Assembly: GCA_028287465.1 (NCBI GenBank)
Contig: JAQBPO010000002.1
Coordinates: 1 to 34,209 of the forward strand
Source of the DNA: Fibrobacterota bacterium
Lineage (GTDB): Bacteria; Fibrobacterota; Fibrobacteria; UBA11236
Direction: 5' to 3'
Length of the DNA: 34,209 bases
The notes under the pieces were generated by a model that saw only the letters and a list, made by a program, of their open reading frames with translations, searched no databases and was not told the origin of the DNA. Of the stretch, positions 8,901-15,668 are shown piece by piece. The translations under genes were made by a program, and so were the position numbers. Positions within the stretch are counted from its first letter, which is position 1; every line of letters begins with the position of its first letter.

Positions 8901-9517
8901 AGCTTCCAGCCCTCGGCCTTGTGGAGTTCCAGGAAGCGGCGGTTGACGGTTTCCTCGTCCGGCAATCCGTGGGACTGCAGGCATAGGTAGACGTTCTCCT
9001 TGCCGAAGAAGGCGGCGTAGGCGTCCAGGATCTCCCTGGCCTTCTTCTCGTTGCCCTTGAGCAGGTAATAGCCGACCTCGCCCTGATGGTTGGACGTGAG
9101 GCAGATGAGGCCTTCGGAACGCCCGCGCAGGGAATCGTGATCGATGCGGGGCTTCTGGAAGAAGCCGTCCATGTACCCGTCCGAGCAGATGTGCATCAGG
9201 TTCTTGTATCCCGCGTCCGTGGCGGCGATCAGGATGACCTTATGGTGGATGGGCTGGTTCTGGGAATAGACCTGGTTCTGCCGCCTGTCCGGCGCCACGT
9301 AGAGGTCGCATCCGATTAGGGCCTTGATGCCGGCCTTCTTGGCGTACATGTGGAATTCCAGCATGCCGAACATGTTGCCGTGGTCGGTCAGGGCGATGGC
9401 GGTCTGCTTGAGCTCGAGGGCCTTCTTCACCAGCCCGGAAATGCGGGCCGAGGACTGGAGCATGGAATATTCGGAATGGGCGTGGAGGTGGACGAACGGG
9501 ACCTGGTTGGTTTCCAT
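5957..9517 (-). CDS. dnaE: DNA polymerase III alpha subunit
   Basis: This 1186-residue protein is the replicative polymerase alpha subunit (C-family), close to the usual length of about 1160. The PHP domain is at the N-terminus with the HLHAHSEYSML motif (His10, His12, His14), and LTDHGNMFG follows. The catalytic palm carries PDIDTDFSD (about 412-420), with GPGRGSAVGS just before it. Further conserved blocks are QYDKTYSEDIGLLKMDFLG, ALYRPGPMEYIP and FNKSHSAAYA. The C-terminal part has an OB fold (VVLGGMITRLKTKLSPKDNKTFAFAELED, shown only as VVLGG to AELED, near residue 1020-1050). It is the second gene of an operon: the upstream gene stops 4 bp before its ATG, and its own Shine-Dalgarno is weak. 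Confidence 0.97.
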   Translation of the reverse strand: METNQVPFVHLHAHSEYSMLQSSARISGLVKKALELKQTAIALTDHGNMFGMLEFHMYAKKAGIKALIGCDLYVAPDRRQNQVYSQNQPIHHKVILIAATDAGYKNLMHICSDGYMDGFFQKPRIDHDSLRGRSEGLICLTSNHQGEVGYYLLKGNEKKAREILDAYAAFFGKENVYLCLQSHGLPDEETVNRRFLELHKAEGWKLVAVNDVHYLERQDSEAHDVMLCIEGGHKHKDANRPRFNSDQYYLRSGSEMAALFRDYPDALENTVRIAEQCNVTIEFGKLHHPQFPIPPEFTDSDAYLAHLTWEGLAKRYPETVDPAQAGSDRVRMLKDRTQFELDVMKRMKVAGYMLIVQDFCNAARARDIPVGPGRGSAVGSIVSYAVGITDVDPIRFKLLFERFLNPERVSMPDIDTDFSDNGRQEVIQYVVDKYGTDSVSQIVTYGRMKAKMVLRDVGRVMGFEAQRLNQICKLFPAFNPFADLSTAMEESPDLKKEMESEPGLEHLKAIALKLEGLVRQAGMHAAAVIIAPKAIVNFAPLFKQPGSDQVMIQYDKTYSEDIGLLKMDFLGLRNLSEIQDCLAQVKASTGLVIDPLKLPETDKPTFQMLGKGLTVGVFQFESGGMQDYLRKLKPTVIEDLIAMNALYRPGPMEYIPEYIARKNGYEKPDYYHDNLKPILEETYGVIVYQEQVMQLAQVLAGFSLGGADLLRRAMAKKDLKKMDDLKPKFVGGAKERGYDPKLAERIWEVLVPFSSYAFNKSHSAAYAAVAYQTAYLKAHHPAEFMAANMNSEMHDTSRLVVLLNDCRSLGIEVLFPAINTSKAKFTVKEGKIVYGLGGIKNVGLSAVEKMVEERDRGGPFTTIFDLCKRVDAQYLNRRALESLILAGALDEFPVNRARMFAVVETAIAYASSFQEDRSIGQVSLFGDGGDSTGAGSMDTGEPPTPEVEAWPYNEMLEKEKEVLGLFLSGHPLEPYRIELKGFTTCPLDPESLRMVVGETKQERPKDGERYRAPQGAPVVLGGMITRLKTKLSPKDNKTFAFAELEDFVGKVEVTLWSDVFEEVRNLVEIDSMVLIRGNLTFNEELAMFKLNAQKVINLNESRERLTRSVHVRMKTVGLQEPNVMLLHDLCSEYAGKCQLVLHLEHQGGEEMIMVSEKVRLTPDKDCTRSLEGIVGPGNVSLSAKSY

Positions 9518-9521
9518 CCGG

Positions 9522-11495
9522 CTATTCCACGATCCTGAGGGCCTTGGCCTGTTCCAGCACGTACTCGTTCCGGTGCCCGGAGTCGAGTTCGATCCCGATG
9601 AACTTGATCGGGTCCTTGTGCTTGAGCAGCAAGAGGGGCTTCAGGGAGATGCGCTTCATGATCGGGGCCGCATAGCTGAACTCGATCTTCTTCTCTTCGG
9701 CGATGGCGTTTTCCAGGGTTTCGATCCGCTCCCTCATCTCCTGCTCTCGCGCTTCCTTGCCGTTCTTGTCCTTGGGCTCCTGCGCGGGCGCGCGCAAGGA
9801 GCCGGGAGACTCGCGGTACGCGGGCGGGCCGGGTTCCGGACGGGGGAGATCCCAGGCGTTCCCGATGCCGGCCAGGGATACGGGCGCCAGGTCCAAAACG
9901 CGGCGCGAATCCTCACCCGGAACCAGGCCGAAATGCTGGAGCAATTCCTTGACGCGGATCTTGTTGTTGCGATTCAGGGTGAACCCGTATTCCGGGATCA
10001 CTTCCGTGATCATCTCCAGGAATTGCGGGATCTCCTGCAGCTCGCGGAACCGGACGGGATCGGAAACCTTTAGGACCAAGGTGTCCATGAACAAGGTGGA
10101 GGCATAGGTGGAGGCCCATTCCAGCAAAGTCTGGGTTGCCGGGCCTTCGAATCCGAGCCAGCCGAGCAGATCCTTGAACTCTTCCATGGTGAGGCCCGCC
10201 TGCAGCCCCTGGATGACGGTCTCCTTGGTGAAGCGATAGCGTCCCATGAACTCGTCATTGCTCTTGAGGCCGACCAGCTCGAGTCGCTGCTGCCAGCCGA
10301 GCGGTGAATCCAAGGGTACCAGGCTTTCCATGTTGGGGAGGCTGATGGGCCGGGTCGGATGCCCGGTATTGCCGATTTCCTCCGGTCGCTGATTGCCCGC
10401 GTAAAAGATGCCGTCTTCGCCCCGCGACGCCATATGAGCCGCCAGTTGGGAAACCATGTCCCGGTCCGGGCGGACCCACGCGATGCGGCCTTTCGACATG
10501 CCGAAATCGACCAGGCCCAGGAGCCACAGTTCCTGGAGCGCCTTGGGCAGGTTCTCCCAGGTAAAGGAGGACTTCGGATCGTGATAACCCTTGCGATGCG
10601 GACCGGAATAGATCCACAGGATATTGGCCCAGGGCGAAACGCGGCCTGCCGCAGGTTCCGATGGGAATTGCGCTACGGCCCTGAGGGTATGGGCCATGCC
10701 ATACATGCGGGATTCCATCCACCATTCCGCGATCCTGCGCCAGGCGTCCCGGCGTTCCCCGCGCAAGAGGCTTTTGCCTTCCGCGGACAGGTGGAGGAGT
10801 CCGTCTTCCTGTTGCACCAGGGAGGCGCCTACCGCGAAGTGGAGGAGGAATTGCACTTCCTCCGCGGGCAGGCCCGAGGAAAGGCGTTCGCTGAAGGTGA
10901 ACCGCTGGGCCAGCTCCTGGGCATCCTTGCGGTGCATCTCGCCGTTCTGGGTGATCTTCACCGCTCCCAACGCCACCTGGCAGAGGAAGTGGCAAAGATG
11001 GGACGTCAGGAAATGGCGGAAGGAGATCCAGCTGGCCGTTTCGGCGCCGGCTCCGGACTGCCCGGCCTTGTCCGCCGAGGGCGTGCCCAGCCATTGGTCC
11101 TTGAGCACCGCCGGCAGCACCAGATCCGCGAGTTCACGGAAACCGTGGAAGGTCCGGCTCTTGTCGGCTTCCCGGGAGAAGATCAGGAGTTCCTGTTCGA
11201 GCTTTCCCAGAAGCATCAATGCTTGCGAGGGGGGGAAGGCTTCCAGGCTACCCAGGAGTTCCGCTTCCGCGGCTCCGCGTTCCTCGGAAGCGTAGACCAG
11301 GGCGATCAGGTGCCGGCCCTGGACGTCCGCGGATTTCAGGGAATCGGCGATGCGATCCGGTTTTACCGCCCAGTCGTACACCAATTGGATGACCTTCGCC
11401 GCCTGCATAAGGCCCTCGCCGGGCTGATCCCGGCGATGCAGTTTGATGACGAAGGATTTTGGGGCTGCCGTCAGGAATTCAAGGAGGGAATGCAA
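9522..11495 (-). CDS. helicase-associated (XPB/Ssl2 N-terminal-like) protein with C-terminal WYL-like domain
   Basis: The reading frame opens with TTG (TTG CAT TCC) preceded by GGGTGA about 7 nt upstream; the next in-frame ATG would drop 28 conserved-looking residues. The 657-residue protein has no ATPase motifs. Residues ~385-515 fit the Helicase_C_3 / XPB-Ssl2 N-terminal-like family: NMESLVPLDSPL, RYRFTKETVIQGLQAGLT and ATQTLLEWAS followed by a winged-helix-like end (RVKELLQHFGL). A Pro/charged linker (about 535-590) leads to a ~65-residue WYL-like end (IEFSYAAPIM, SLKPLLLL, RNEYVLEQAKALRIVE). Such proteins are presumed to bind nucleic acid, partnering XPB-type helicases in some bacteria; no helicase is visible here. 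Its stop is 4 bp from dnaE, implying co-transcription. The domain call is by eye. Confidence 0.72.
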   Translation of the reverse strand: MHSLLEFLTAAPKSFVIKLHRRDQPGEGLMQAAKVIQLVYDWAVKPDRIADSLKSADVQGRHLIALVYASEERGAAEAELLGSLEAFPPSQALMLLGKLEQELLIFSREADKSRTFHGFRELADLVLPAVLKDQWLGTPSADKAGQSGAGAETASWISFRHFLTSHLCHFLCQVALGAVKITQNGEMHRKDAQELAQRFTFSERLSSGLPAEEVQFLLHFAVGASLVQQEDGLLHLSAEGKSLLRGERRDAWRRIAEWWMESRMYGMAHTLRAVAQFPSEPAAGRVSPWANILWIYSGPHRKGYHDPKSSFTWENLPKALQELWLLGLVDFGMSKGRIAWVRPDRDMVSQLAAHMASRGEDGIFYAGNQRPEEIGNTGHPTRPISLPNMESLVPLDSPLGWQQRLELVGLKSNDEFMGRYRFTKETVIQGLQAGLTMEEFKDLLGWLGFEGPATQTLLEWASTYASTLFMDTLVLKVSDPVRFRELQEIPQFLEMITEVIPEYGFTLNRNNKIRVKELLQHFGLVPGEDSRRVLDLAPVSLAGIGNAWDLPRPEPGPPAYRESPGSLRAPAQEPKDKNGKEAREQEMRERIETLENAIAEEKKIEFSYAAPIMKRISLKPLLLLKHKDPIKFIGIELDSGHRNEYVLEQAKALRIVE

Positions 11496-11782
11496 ATCCA
11501 GTCACCCGGTTTCTGAAAAGTGGAAGGAGGTAAATATAACTCCAGGATTGCGTTCGGCTCCCCTCCCACCAAGCCCCTGGTCAAATTCTGCGTACGCAGA
11601 TTCTGCGTCCGGGTCAGAGGATGACCCGCCCGGATCGGGAAAACCCATTATATTTTGGGGTGATGGCCGAAAAACCGGGTCTGGCGCCCCAGGGTCCCTT
11701 GGCCCTGGAATTGCTTTAGAAAACGGTGGATACTAACCCTGTGTATGGCATGAATTCGCAGATCCCGAAGGCAATGGCCCCA
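11496..11782. promoter_or_regulatory. divergent promoter region with a 14-bp palindrome
   Basis: This region separates the dnaE operon (-) from the CBM9-like gene (+). It holds a perfect palindrome TCTGCGTACGCAGA (11587-11600) overlapped by two direct copies of ATTCTGCGT (11585-11593 and 11600-11608). On the minus strand a consensus -10 TATAAT (11647-11652) and a nearer TATATT (11533-11538) are candidates for the dnaE operon. A hairpin CCAGGG/CCCTGG (11689-11708) lies before the plus-strand gene. No additional gene is seen. Confidence 0.45.
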
Positions 11783-13009
11783 ATGTGCCCTAAAATCCGG
11801 TTTCAGTCCCCTGTCCTTGCCCGGTTTCTCCTGATCCTGGCCTTTTTTTGCGGTGCCGCCCATGCCCTCTACACCTTCGACGGGATCACGGCCACCCGTG
11901 TACCCGATGACCGCATCAAGGTGGACGGATCCCCGGATACCCTTTGGAAGGGCATTTACAACCTGACCAATGGCGGTTCCTCGATCCGTTTCAATGAATA
12001 CGGGAAGATGGTCATCCTGCAACCGGATTCGGCCCGGAATGCGGATCCGGCCAAATACGTCGCACCCGCTCCCACCGGTCTCATTTTCATGTTATCCGCC
12101 TACGACTCCAAGGCCCTGTACTTCTACTTCCAGGTGAAGGCGGCCACGGTGGCCAATTCGAAATCCCTATGCACCACGGCGGACAATTTCTGGAAGGCGG
12201 ATGCGCCGGAGATCTTCCTTGATCCCTCCGTCTGGGATCCGGATACGGCTGTCTACCGTTCCTACTTCTCGGCCGACGCGGGGGGGCTGATCTACGGCAC
12301 GTCTCCGAAGACCATCCAAATAGACAAGCCCATCAACGACAAGGATACGCGCGTCTTCTTCCGGAACCGGGCCGCCGGAGACAAGTTCCAACGGCCCGCC
12401 GTCACCCCGGCCGGCATCCTGGCGGTTTCCCAACGAAGCGCATCCGATACGACCCTGGTCTCGGTGGAAATCAAGATCCCCTATTGGAGCGGAGTCTTCC
12501 CGACGAACTTCGGACCGGGGAAATCCATGTTCATATCCTGGGGCTACAATATGTATCCGGCCAGCCTTTGGGCCAATTGCAACGCGGATCCCATCGCCTA
12601 TCGCTGGGCAAAGCATTATCTGAGCTACGAAGACGCCGCCACCAAGCCCCCGGGATGGCGCGCCCATGACAGCACCCATTACGATCCCTTGCGTTCCTGG
12701 GACGGGTGGGGGCGGTTCACGATGAATTCTTCGAGCGTTTTCGATCCGAAGTGCTCATTCACCCTGCCTGCCTCCTGGAATACCGAAGATTGGAAGCGAT
12801 CCAGTTGCGGGCAACCGGTGACCAGCCTTGGGTACCCGGAATCCTCCGGCTCGCGCTTTCGGGCCGGTTCCGGATCCAACCGCAATGCGGAACGCGGCAG
12901 GGACTTGCGTGGCCGCGCGGCCCAGGATCGATCGGGGATGCTCATCTTCCCGTTGGAAGCGATGGACGGAGGACCCAAGGTACGGCCTGAACGTATCGTC
13001 CCTCTCTGA
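11783..13009 (+). CDS. secreted protein with CBM9-like domain
   Basis: From ATG 11783 (AAGG about 10 nt upstream) the protein has 408 residues; in-frame ATGs at 11750 and 11774 are alternatives. The signal peptide is clear (CPKIRFQSPVLARFLLILAFF, here only to residue ~20; cleavage likely after AHA). The mature part is a carbohydrate-binding family 9/DOMON-like beta-sandwich: IKVDGSPDTLWKGIY, then DSKALYFYFQVKA, then DNFWKADAPEIFLDPS, the usual order 'small change from zero, visible in solution, high-value target'. The last 60 residues are rich in Arg/Ser/Gly and contain DLRGR and VRPERIVPL, which resembles a short sorting tail. No catalytic motif was seen. It probably binds polysaccharides outside the cell. 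Confidence 0.72.
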   Translation: MCPKIRFQSPVLARFLLILAFFCGAAHALYTFDGITATRVPDDRIKVDGSPDTLWKGIYNLTNGGSSIRFNEYGKMVILQPDSARNADPAKYVAPAPTGLIFMLSAYDSKALYFYFQVKAATVANSKSLCTTADNFWKADAPEIFLDPSVWDPDTAVYRSYFSADAGGLIYGTSPKTIQIDKPINDKDTRVFFRNRAAGDKFQRPAVTPAGILAVSQRSASDTTLVSVEIKIPYWSGVFPTNFGPGKSMFISWGYNMYPASLWANCNADPIAYRWAKHYLSYEDAATKPPGWRAHDSTHYDPLRSWDGWGRFTMNSSSVFDPKCSFTLPASWNTEDWKRSSCGQPVTSLGYPESSGSRFRAGSGSNRNAERGRDLRGRAAQDRSGMLIFPLEAMDGGPKVRPERIVPL

Positions 13010-13073
13010 GTGGGCGGCACCATGGGTGGAGGACCCGGAAAAACCGCCGGGCGCGGAAAGTCCTGGAATGGAA

Positions 13074-13110
13074 AAGGCCGGTCTCTCGCGAGGCCGGCCT
13101 TATTGTTTTC
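13074..13110. terminator. bidirectional rho-independent terminator
   Basis: A perfect 8-bp stem AAGGCCGG / CCGGCCTT (13074-13101) is followed by TATTGTTTTC on the plus strand and by TTTTCC on the minus strand. It lies between the converging CBM9-like and ferredoxin genes and can serve both. Confidence 0.82.
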
Positions 13111-13137
13111 GAATCCGATTCCGGCGCGGGCCGGAGG

Positions 13138-13365
13138 TTACATCGGGTTGTCGCGCTTGCCGCTATTGTCGTATTCGATGCCGATGGTGCCGACCGGGCA
13201 GCCTTCCGCGGCCTCGACGATTTCATCGGTCAATTCCAGCTTGGCGCCGTTCTTCACCACCATCTTCTCGGGAACCTCGAAGACTTCGGGGCACGTGGCT
13301 TCGCAAGCCCCGCACATGGTGCACTCATTCTCGCTCTCGTCCAGCCAAACCTTGGTAACTGCCAT
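13138..13365 (-). CDS. single-cluster [4Fe-4S] ferredoxin
   Basis: This 75-residue acidic protein carries the ferredoxin pattern C-x2-C-x2-C-x3-C-P (ECTMCGACEATCPEVFEV) and a distal EGCPVGTIGIEY. This is the layout of one-cluster bacterial ferredoxins of the Thermotoga/Desulfovibrio type, where Cys 1, 2, 3 and the distal Cys bind the cluster. The extra Cys that forms a disulfide with the fourth Cys in some relatives is absent. It is a soluble low-potential electron carrier; the redox partner is unknown. The ATG is preceded by AGGAG (9 nt) and by a -10 box TAGAAT. It is a single-gene unit converging on the CBM9-like gene. Confidence 0.92.
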   Translation of the reverse strand: MAVTKVWLDESENECTMCGACEATCPEVFEVPEKMVVKNGAKLELTDEIVEAAEGCPVGTIGIEYDNSGKRDNPM

Positions 13366-13389
13366 GACCTCAAACTCCTGTGTGCTTCT

Positions 13390-13408
13390 CGGGATATTCT
13401 ACATCCCG
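13390..13408 (-). promoter_or_regulatory. ferredoxin promoter -10 inside an inverted repeat
   Basis: On the minus strand TAGAAT (13396-13401) lies about 30 nt upstream of the ferredoxin ATG. It sits in the centre of a perfect inverted repeat CGGGAT (13390-13395) / ATCCCG (13403-13408), so a repressor bound there would block the promoter. No good -35 is visible. Confidence 0.45.
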
Positions 13409-13624
13409 GTCCGCCGATTGGGCGGGGGTTGCCGCCAAATTGGCAGCAAAAGCGCCTTGAAAAATGGAAGCGTTCTTACGCTAAAGAAGATACTAGGCGC
13501 CCGGGCCTTTGGCAAGAGCCCTTTGCGGCCGCTTGTTGCGCCTAAGTCATGCGAATGCGGCGACTTATTTCGCCCAACCCAAGCGGATCCTGCGCCGGCG
13601 CTACAAACCGCGGGGTCTCCTTGC

Positions 13625-13640
13625 TATTTTTGACCTTGCT
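13625..13640 (+). promoter_or_regulatory. -10 box close to argC start (probable leaderless mRNA)
   Basis: TATTTT (13625-13630) lies 10 nt before the argC ATG and no Shine-Dalgarno is present in between. The expected transcription start would be within a few bases of the start codon. The -35 region is not recognisable. Confidence 0.4.
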
Positions 13641-14681
13641 ATGCCAAATACCCAAATACAGGTCGGTATCCTAGGCGCCACGGGTTTCACCGGCTGCGAG
13701 CTGGTCGGCCTGCTCTTGCGCCACCCCCGGGCGGAAATCGCCTGGCTCAGTTCGGAATCCCAGCCGGGAACGGCCTACGGAAAGGTGTATCCGCAATACC
13801 TGGGAAGACTCCCGCCCCAGGTGGAGAAGATGCGCAGCTTCGAGGACGTTAAGGCGACGGTACCCGACGTCGTGTTCTCCTGCCTTCCCCATGGAGCGTC
13901 CGCCGAATGCGCCGCGCCATTCCTCATGAACGGCAAGACCATCGTCATCGATCTCTCCGCGGACTTCCGGCTGAAGGATCCGAAAGCCTACGCCGAGGCC
14001 TACGCGCACACGCATCCCATGCCGGAGCGGTTGAAGGAGAGCCGGTACGGCCTTTGCGAAGTCCACGGAGGGGAAATCAAGGGCGCGCGATTGATCGCGA
14101 ATCCCGGATGTTACCCAACCTCGGCCATCCTCCCGCTTTACCCGCTCATCAGGGACGGCGTCGTATCGCCGGACGGGATCATCATCGACGCAAAGTCGGG
14201 CGTGTCCGGAGCGGGCAAGAAACCCACCGAGACGACCCATTACGTGATGGCGAACGAAAGCGTGACCGCGTACGGAGTGGGGGACAAGCACCGCCATCGG
14301 TGGGAGATCATCGAGCAACTGTCCCTGGCCGCGGGCCGGAAGCTGGACCTGCTCTTCACCGCGCATCTGATCCCGATGGAGCGCGGGATCCTCTCCACCA
14401 TCTATTGCGATCTGGCCGACGGGAAGACCGCTGCCCTCGCCGAGGCCTGCCTGCGCAAGCAATACGAGGGGTCGGACTTCGTGCGCATCCGCGAAGATTT
14501 TCCGCGTACCGGGGACGTGAAGCATTCGAACTTCTGCCACATGAAGGTCTACCAGCCCGCGGGCGGCCGCAAGCTCATCATCGTATCGGTCATCGATAAC
14601 ATGGTGAAAGGCGCCTCCGGGCAGGCTTTGCAGAACATGAACATCGCCCTCGGCCTGCCCGAAACCCTCGGGCTGGCCTGA
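13641..14681 (+). CDS. argC: N-acetyl-gamma-glutamyl-phosphate reductase
   Basis: This 346-residue enzyme reduces N-acetylglutamyl phosphate to the semialdehyde with NADPH, the third step of arginine synthesis. The N-terminal nucleotide loop is GILGATGFTG. The catalytic cysteine is Cys157 in ANPGCYPTSA. Other family blocks are SCLPHGAS, DLSADFRLKD and GVSGAGKKPTE. The length is that of the long (type 1) ArgC. The ATG at 13641 was chosen because the protein should begin just before the Rossmann strand; upstream frame extension reads as Arg-rich, non-homologous sequence. The stop is 8 nt from argB, so the two form an operon. Confidence 0.97.
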   Translation: MPNTQIQVGILGATGFTGCELVGLLLRHPRAEIAWLSSESQPGTAYGKVYPQYLGRLPPQVEKMRSFEDVKATVPDVVFSCLPHGASAECAAPFLMNGKTIVIDLSADFRLKDPKAYAEAYAHTHPMPERLKESRYGLCEVHGGEIKGARLIANPGCYPTSAILPLYPLIRDGVVSPDGIIIDAKSGVSGAGKKPTETTHYVMANESVTAYGVGDKHRHRWEIIEQLSLAAGRKLDLLFTAHLIPMERGILSTIYCDLADGKTAALAEACLRKQYEGSDFVRIREDFPRTGDVKHSNFCHMKVYQPAGGRKLIIVSVIDNMVKGASGQALQNMNIALGLPETLGLA

Positions 14682-14689
14682 GGCCGGCG

Positions 14690-15562
14690 ATGGCCCGCAA
14701 TCCCATGCCTGAATCCCTCCTACGCCCGACCGTCATCAAGATCGGCGGCTCCATGATGGACGATGAAGCCGCCCTGAAGGCCCTGTGCGCGGCCCTGGCC
14801 GGGTTGCGCAAGGCGGACGCGTCCAAGGCGACCGGAAAAGCGACATCCCTGAACGGACCGGAAAAGGCGCCGGCACCCTTGGTGCCAGCACCCTTGGTGC
14901 TCGTGCACGGTGGCGGAAAGGATATCAACCGGCATCTGGCCTGGCTCCAGGAAGACCCCGTTTTCAAGGACGGCCTGCGCGTGACCGGGATCGCCGCCCT
15001 GAAGGTGGTGGAGATGACCCTGAGCGGATTCGTGAACAAGAAGCTGGTCGGCCTTCTCAACGCGGAAGGCGGTTCCGCCGCAGGCATAAGCGGCGTGGAC
15101 GGACCGACCCTCATTTGCGAGAAGATCTCGGAAGAGTTGGGGCAAGTGGGCCGGATCGTCTCCGTCCATACGCAACTGGTCGAAACCCTCCTGGCCGGAG
15201 GCTTCCTTCCGGTCGTGTCGCCCATTTCCGTGGATGCCGCCCAGGCCCATTACAACGTGAACGCCGATGACGCGGCCGCCGCCCTGGCCGCCGCGCTGCA
15301 TGCGGAAAAGCTGATCTTCGTCTCGGACGTGGAGGGCGTGCGCGGCGCGGACGGGGTCCGGATCCCGGAGCTGGACGCGATCGGCATCGAACGTCTCATC
15401 GCCGACGGGACGGCATCCGGAGGCATGATCCCGAAGCTGAATTCCTGCCGCGCCGCGGTAGCGGGCGGTATCGGCCAGGTGCATATCTGCGGTTGGGCCG
15501 GCCCGGAGAAATTCGCCGCGCAGGTGCGGGGCGAGGGGAATACCGGGACCATAATCCGGTGA
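14690..15562 (+). CDS. argB: acetylglutamate kinase with a low-complexity insertion
   Basis: This 290-residue enzyme phosphorylates N-acetylglutamate. Conserved blocks are KIGGS (17-21), VHGGGKDI (from 72), GLRVT, NVNADDAAAALA and the C-terminal SGGMIPKL. Compared with E. coli ArgB, about 22 extra residues lie between the first beta-strand/helix and the VHGGG loop (about 41-65). They are rich in Lys, Ala and Pro and end in a duplicated APLVPAPLV. The ATG is preceded by GAGG overlapping the argC stop. ArgB is often the feedback-controlled step; whether this one is arginine-sensitive cannot be read here. A terminator follows. Confidence 0.96.
   Translation: MARNPMPESLLRPTVIKIGGSMMDDEAALKALCAALAGLRKADASKATGKATSLNGPEKAPAPLVPAPLVLVHGGGKDINRHLAWLQEDPVFKDGLRVTGIAALKVVEMTLSGFVNKKLVGLLNAEGGSAAGISGVDGPTLICEKISEELGQVGRIVSVHTQLVETLLAGGFLPVVSPISVDAAQAHYNVNADDAAAALAAALHAEKLIFVSDVEGVRGADGVRIPELDAIGIERLIADGTASGGMIPKLNSCRAAVAGGIGQVHICGWAGPEKFAAQVRGEGNTGTIIR
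14873..14900. repeat. tandem self-complementary repeat inside argB
   Basis: GCACCCTTGGTGC occurs at 14873-14885 and again at 14888-14900, separated by CA. Each copy is itself an inverted repeat GCACC-CTT-GGTGC. It encodes the duplicated A-P-L-V segment of the ArgB insertion. Confidence 0.75.
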
Positions 15563-15583
15563 TGCTGAAAACCGGGAGAGTCC

Positions 15584-15614
15584 GAGCCCAAGCCTCACCT
15601 GGCATTGGGCTTTT
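15584..15614 (+). terminator. rho-independent terminator after argCB
   Basis: Stem AGCCCAA / TTGGGCT with inner GCC/GGC (one bulged A, loop TCACCT) is followed by TTTTCCCTTC. It separates argCB from argD. Confidence 0.75.
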
Positions 15615-15630
15615 CCCTTCAATTCGCATA

Positions 15631-15651
15631 TTTCAATTTTCAATTTTCAAT
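15631..15651. repeat. three tandem TTTCAAT heptamers upstream of argD
   Basis: TTTCAAT is repeated three times without a gap (15631-15637, 15638-15644, 15645-15651), with a related TTCAATT at 15619-15625. The block is strikingly AT-rich against the surrounding sequence and ends 17 bp before the argD ATG. It could act as an UP-like element, a regulator site or merely be a heptamer repeat. Confidence 0.7.
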
Positions 15652-15668
15652 TTGCAAAGCTGGTTCCC

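Noticed and set aside
11587-11600. LexA/SOS box before the dnaE operon
   Set aside because: The palindrome does not fit CTGT-N8-ACAG or GAAC-N4-GTTC; kept only as an unknown operator candidate.
12780-13009. Possible frameshift near the end of the CBM9-like gene
   Set aside because: The last 60 residues look unlike the preceding domain, but other frames give no better similarity, and DLRGR followed by VRPERIVPL makes sense as a tail in the annotated frame.
13509-13640. N-terminal extension of ArgC by 44 residues
   Set aside because: The extension is Arg/Leu-rich and precedes the Rossmann strand where ArgC proteins start; a -10 box and ATG at 13641 explain the start better.
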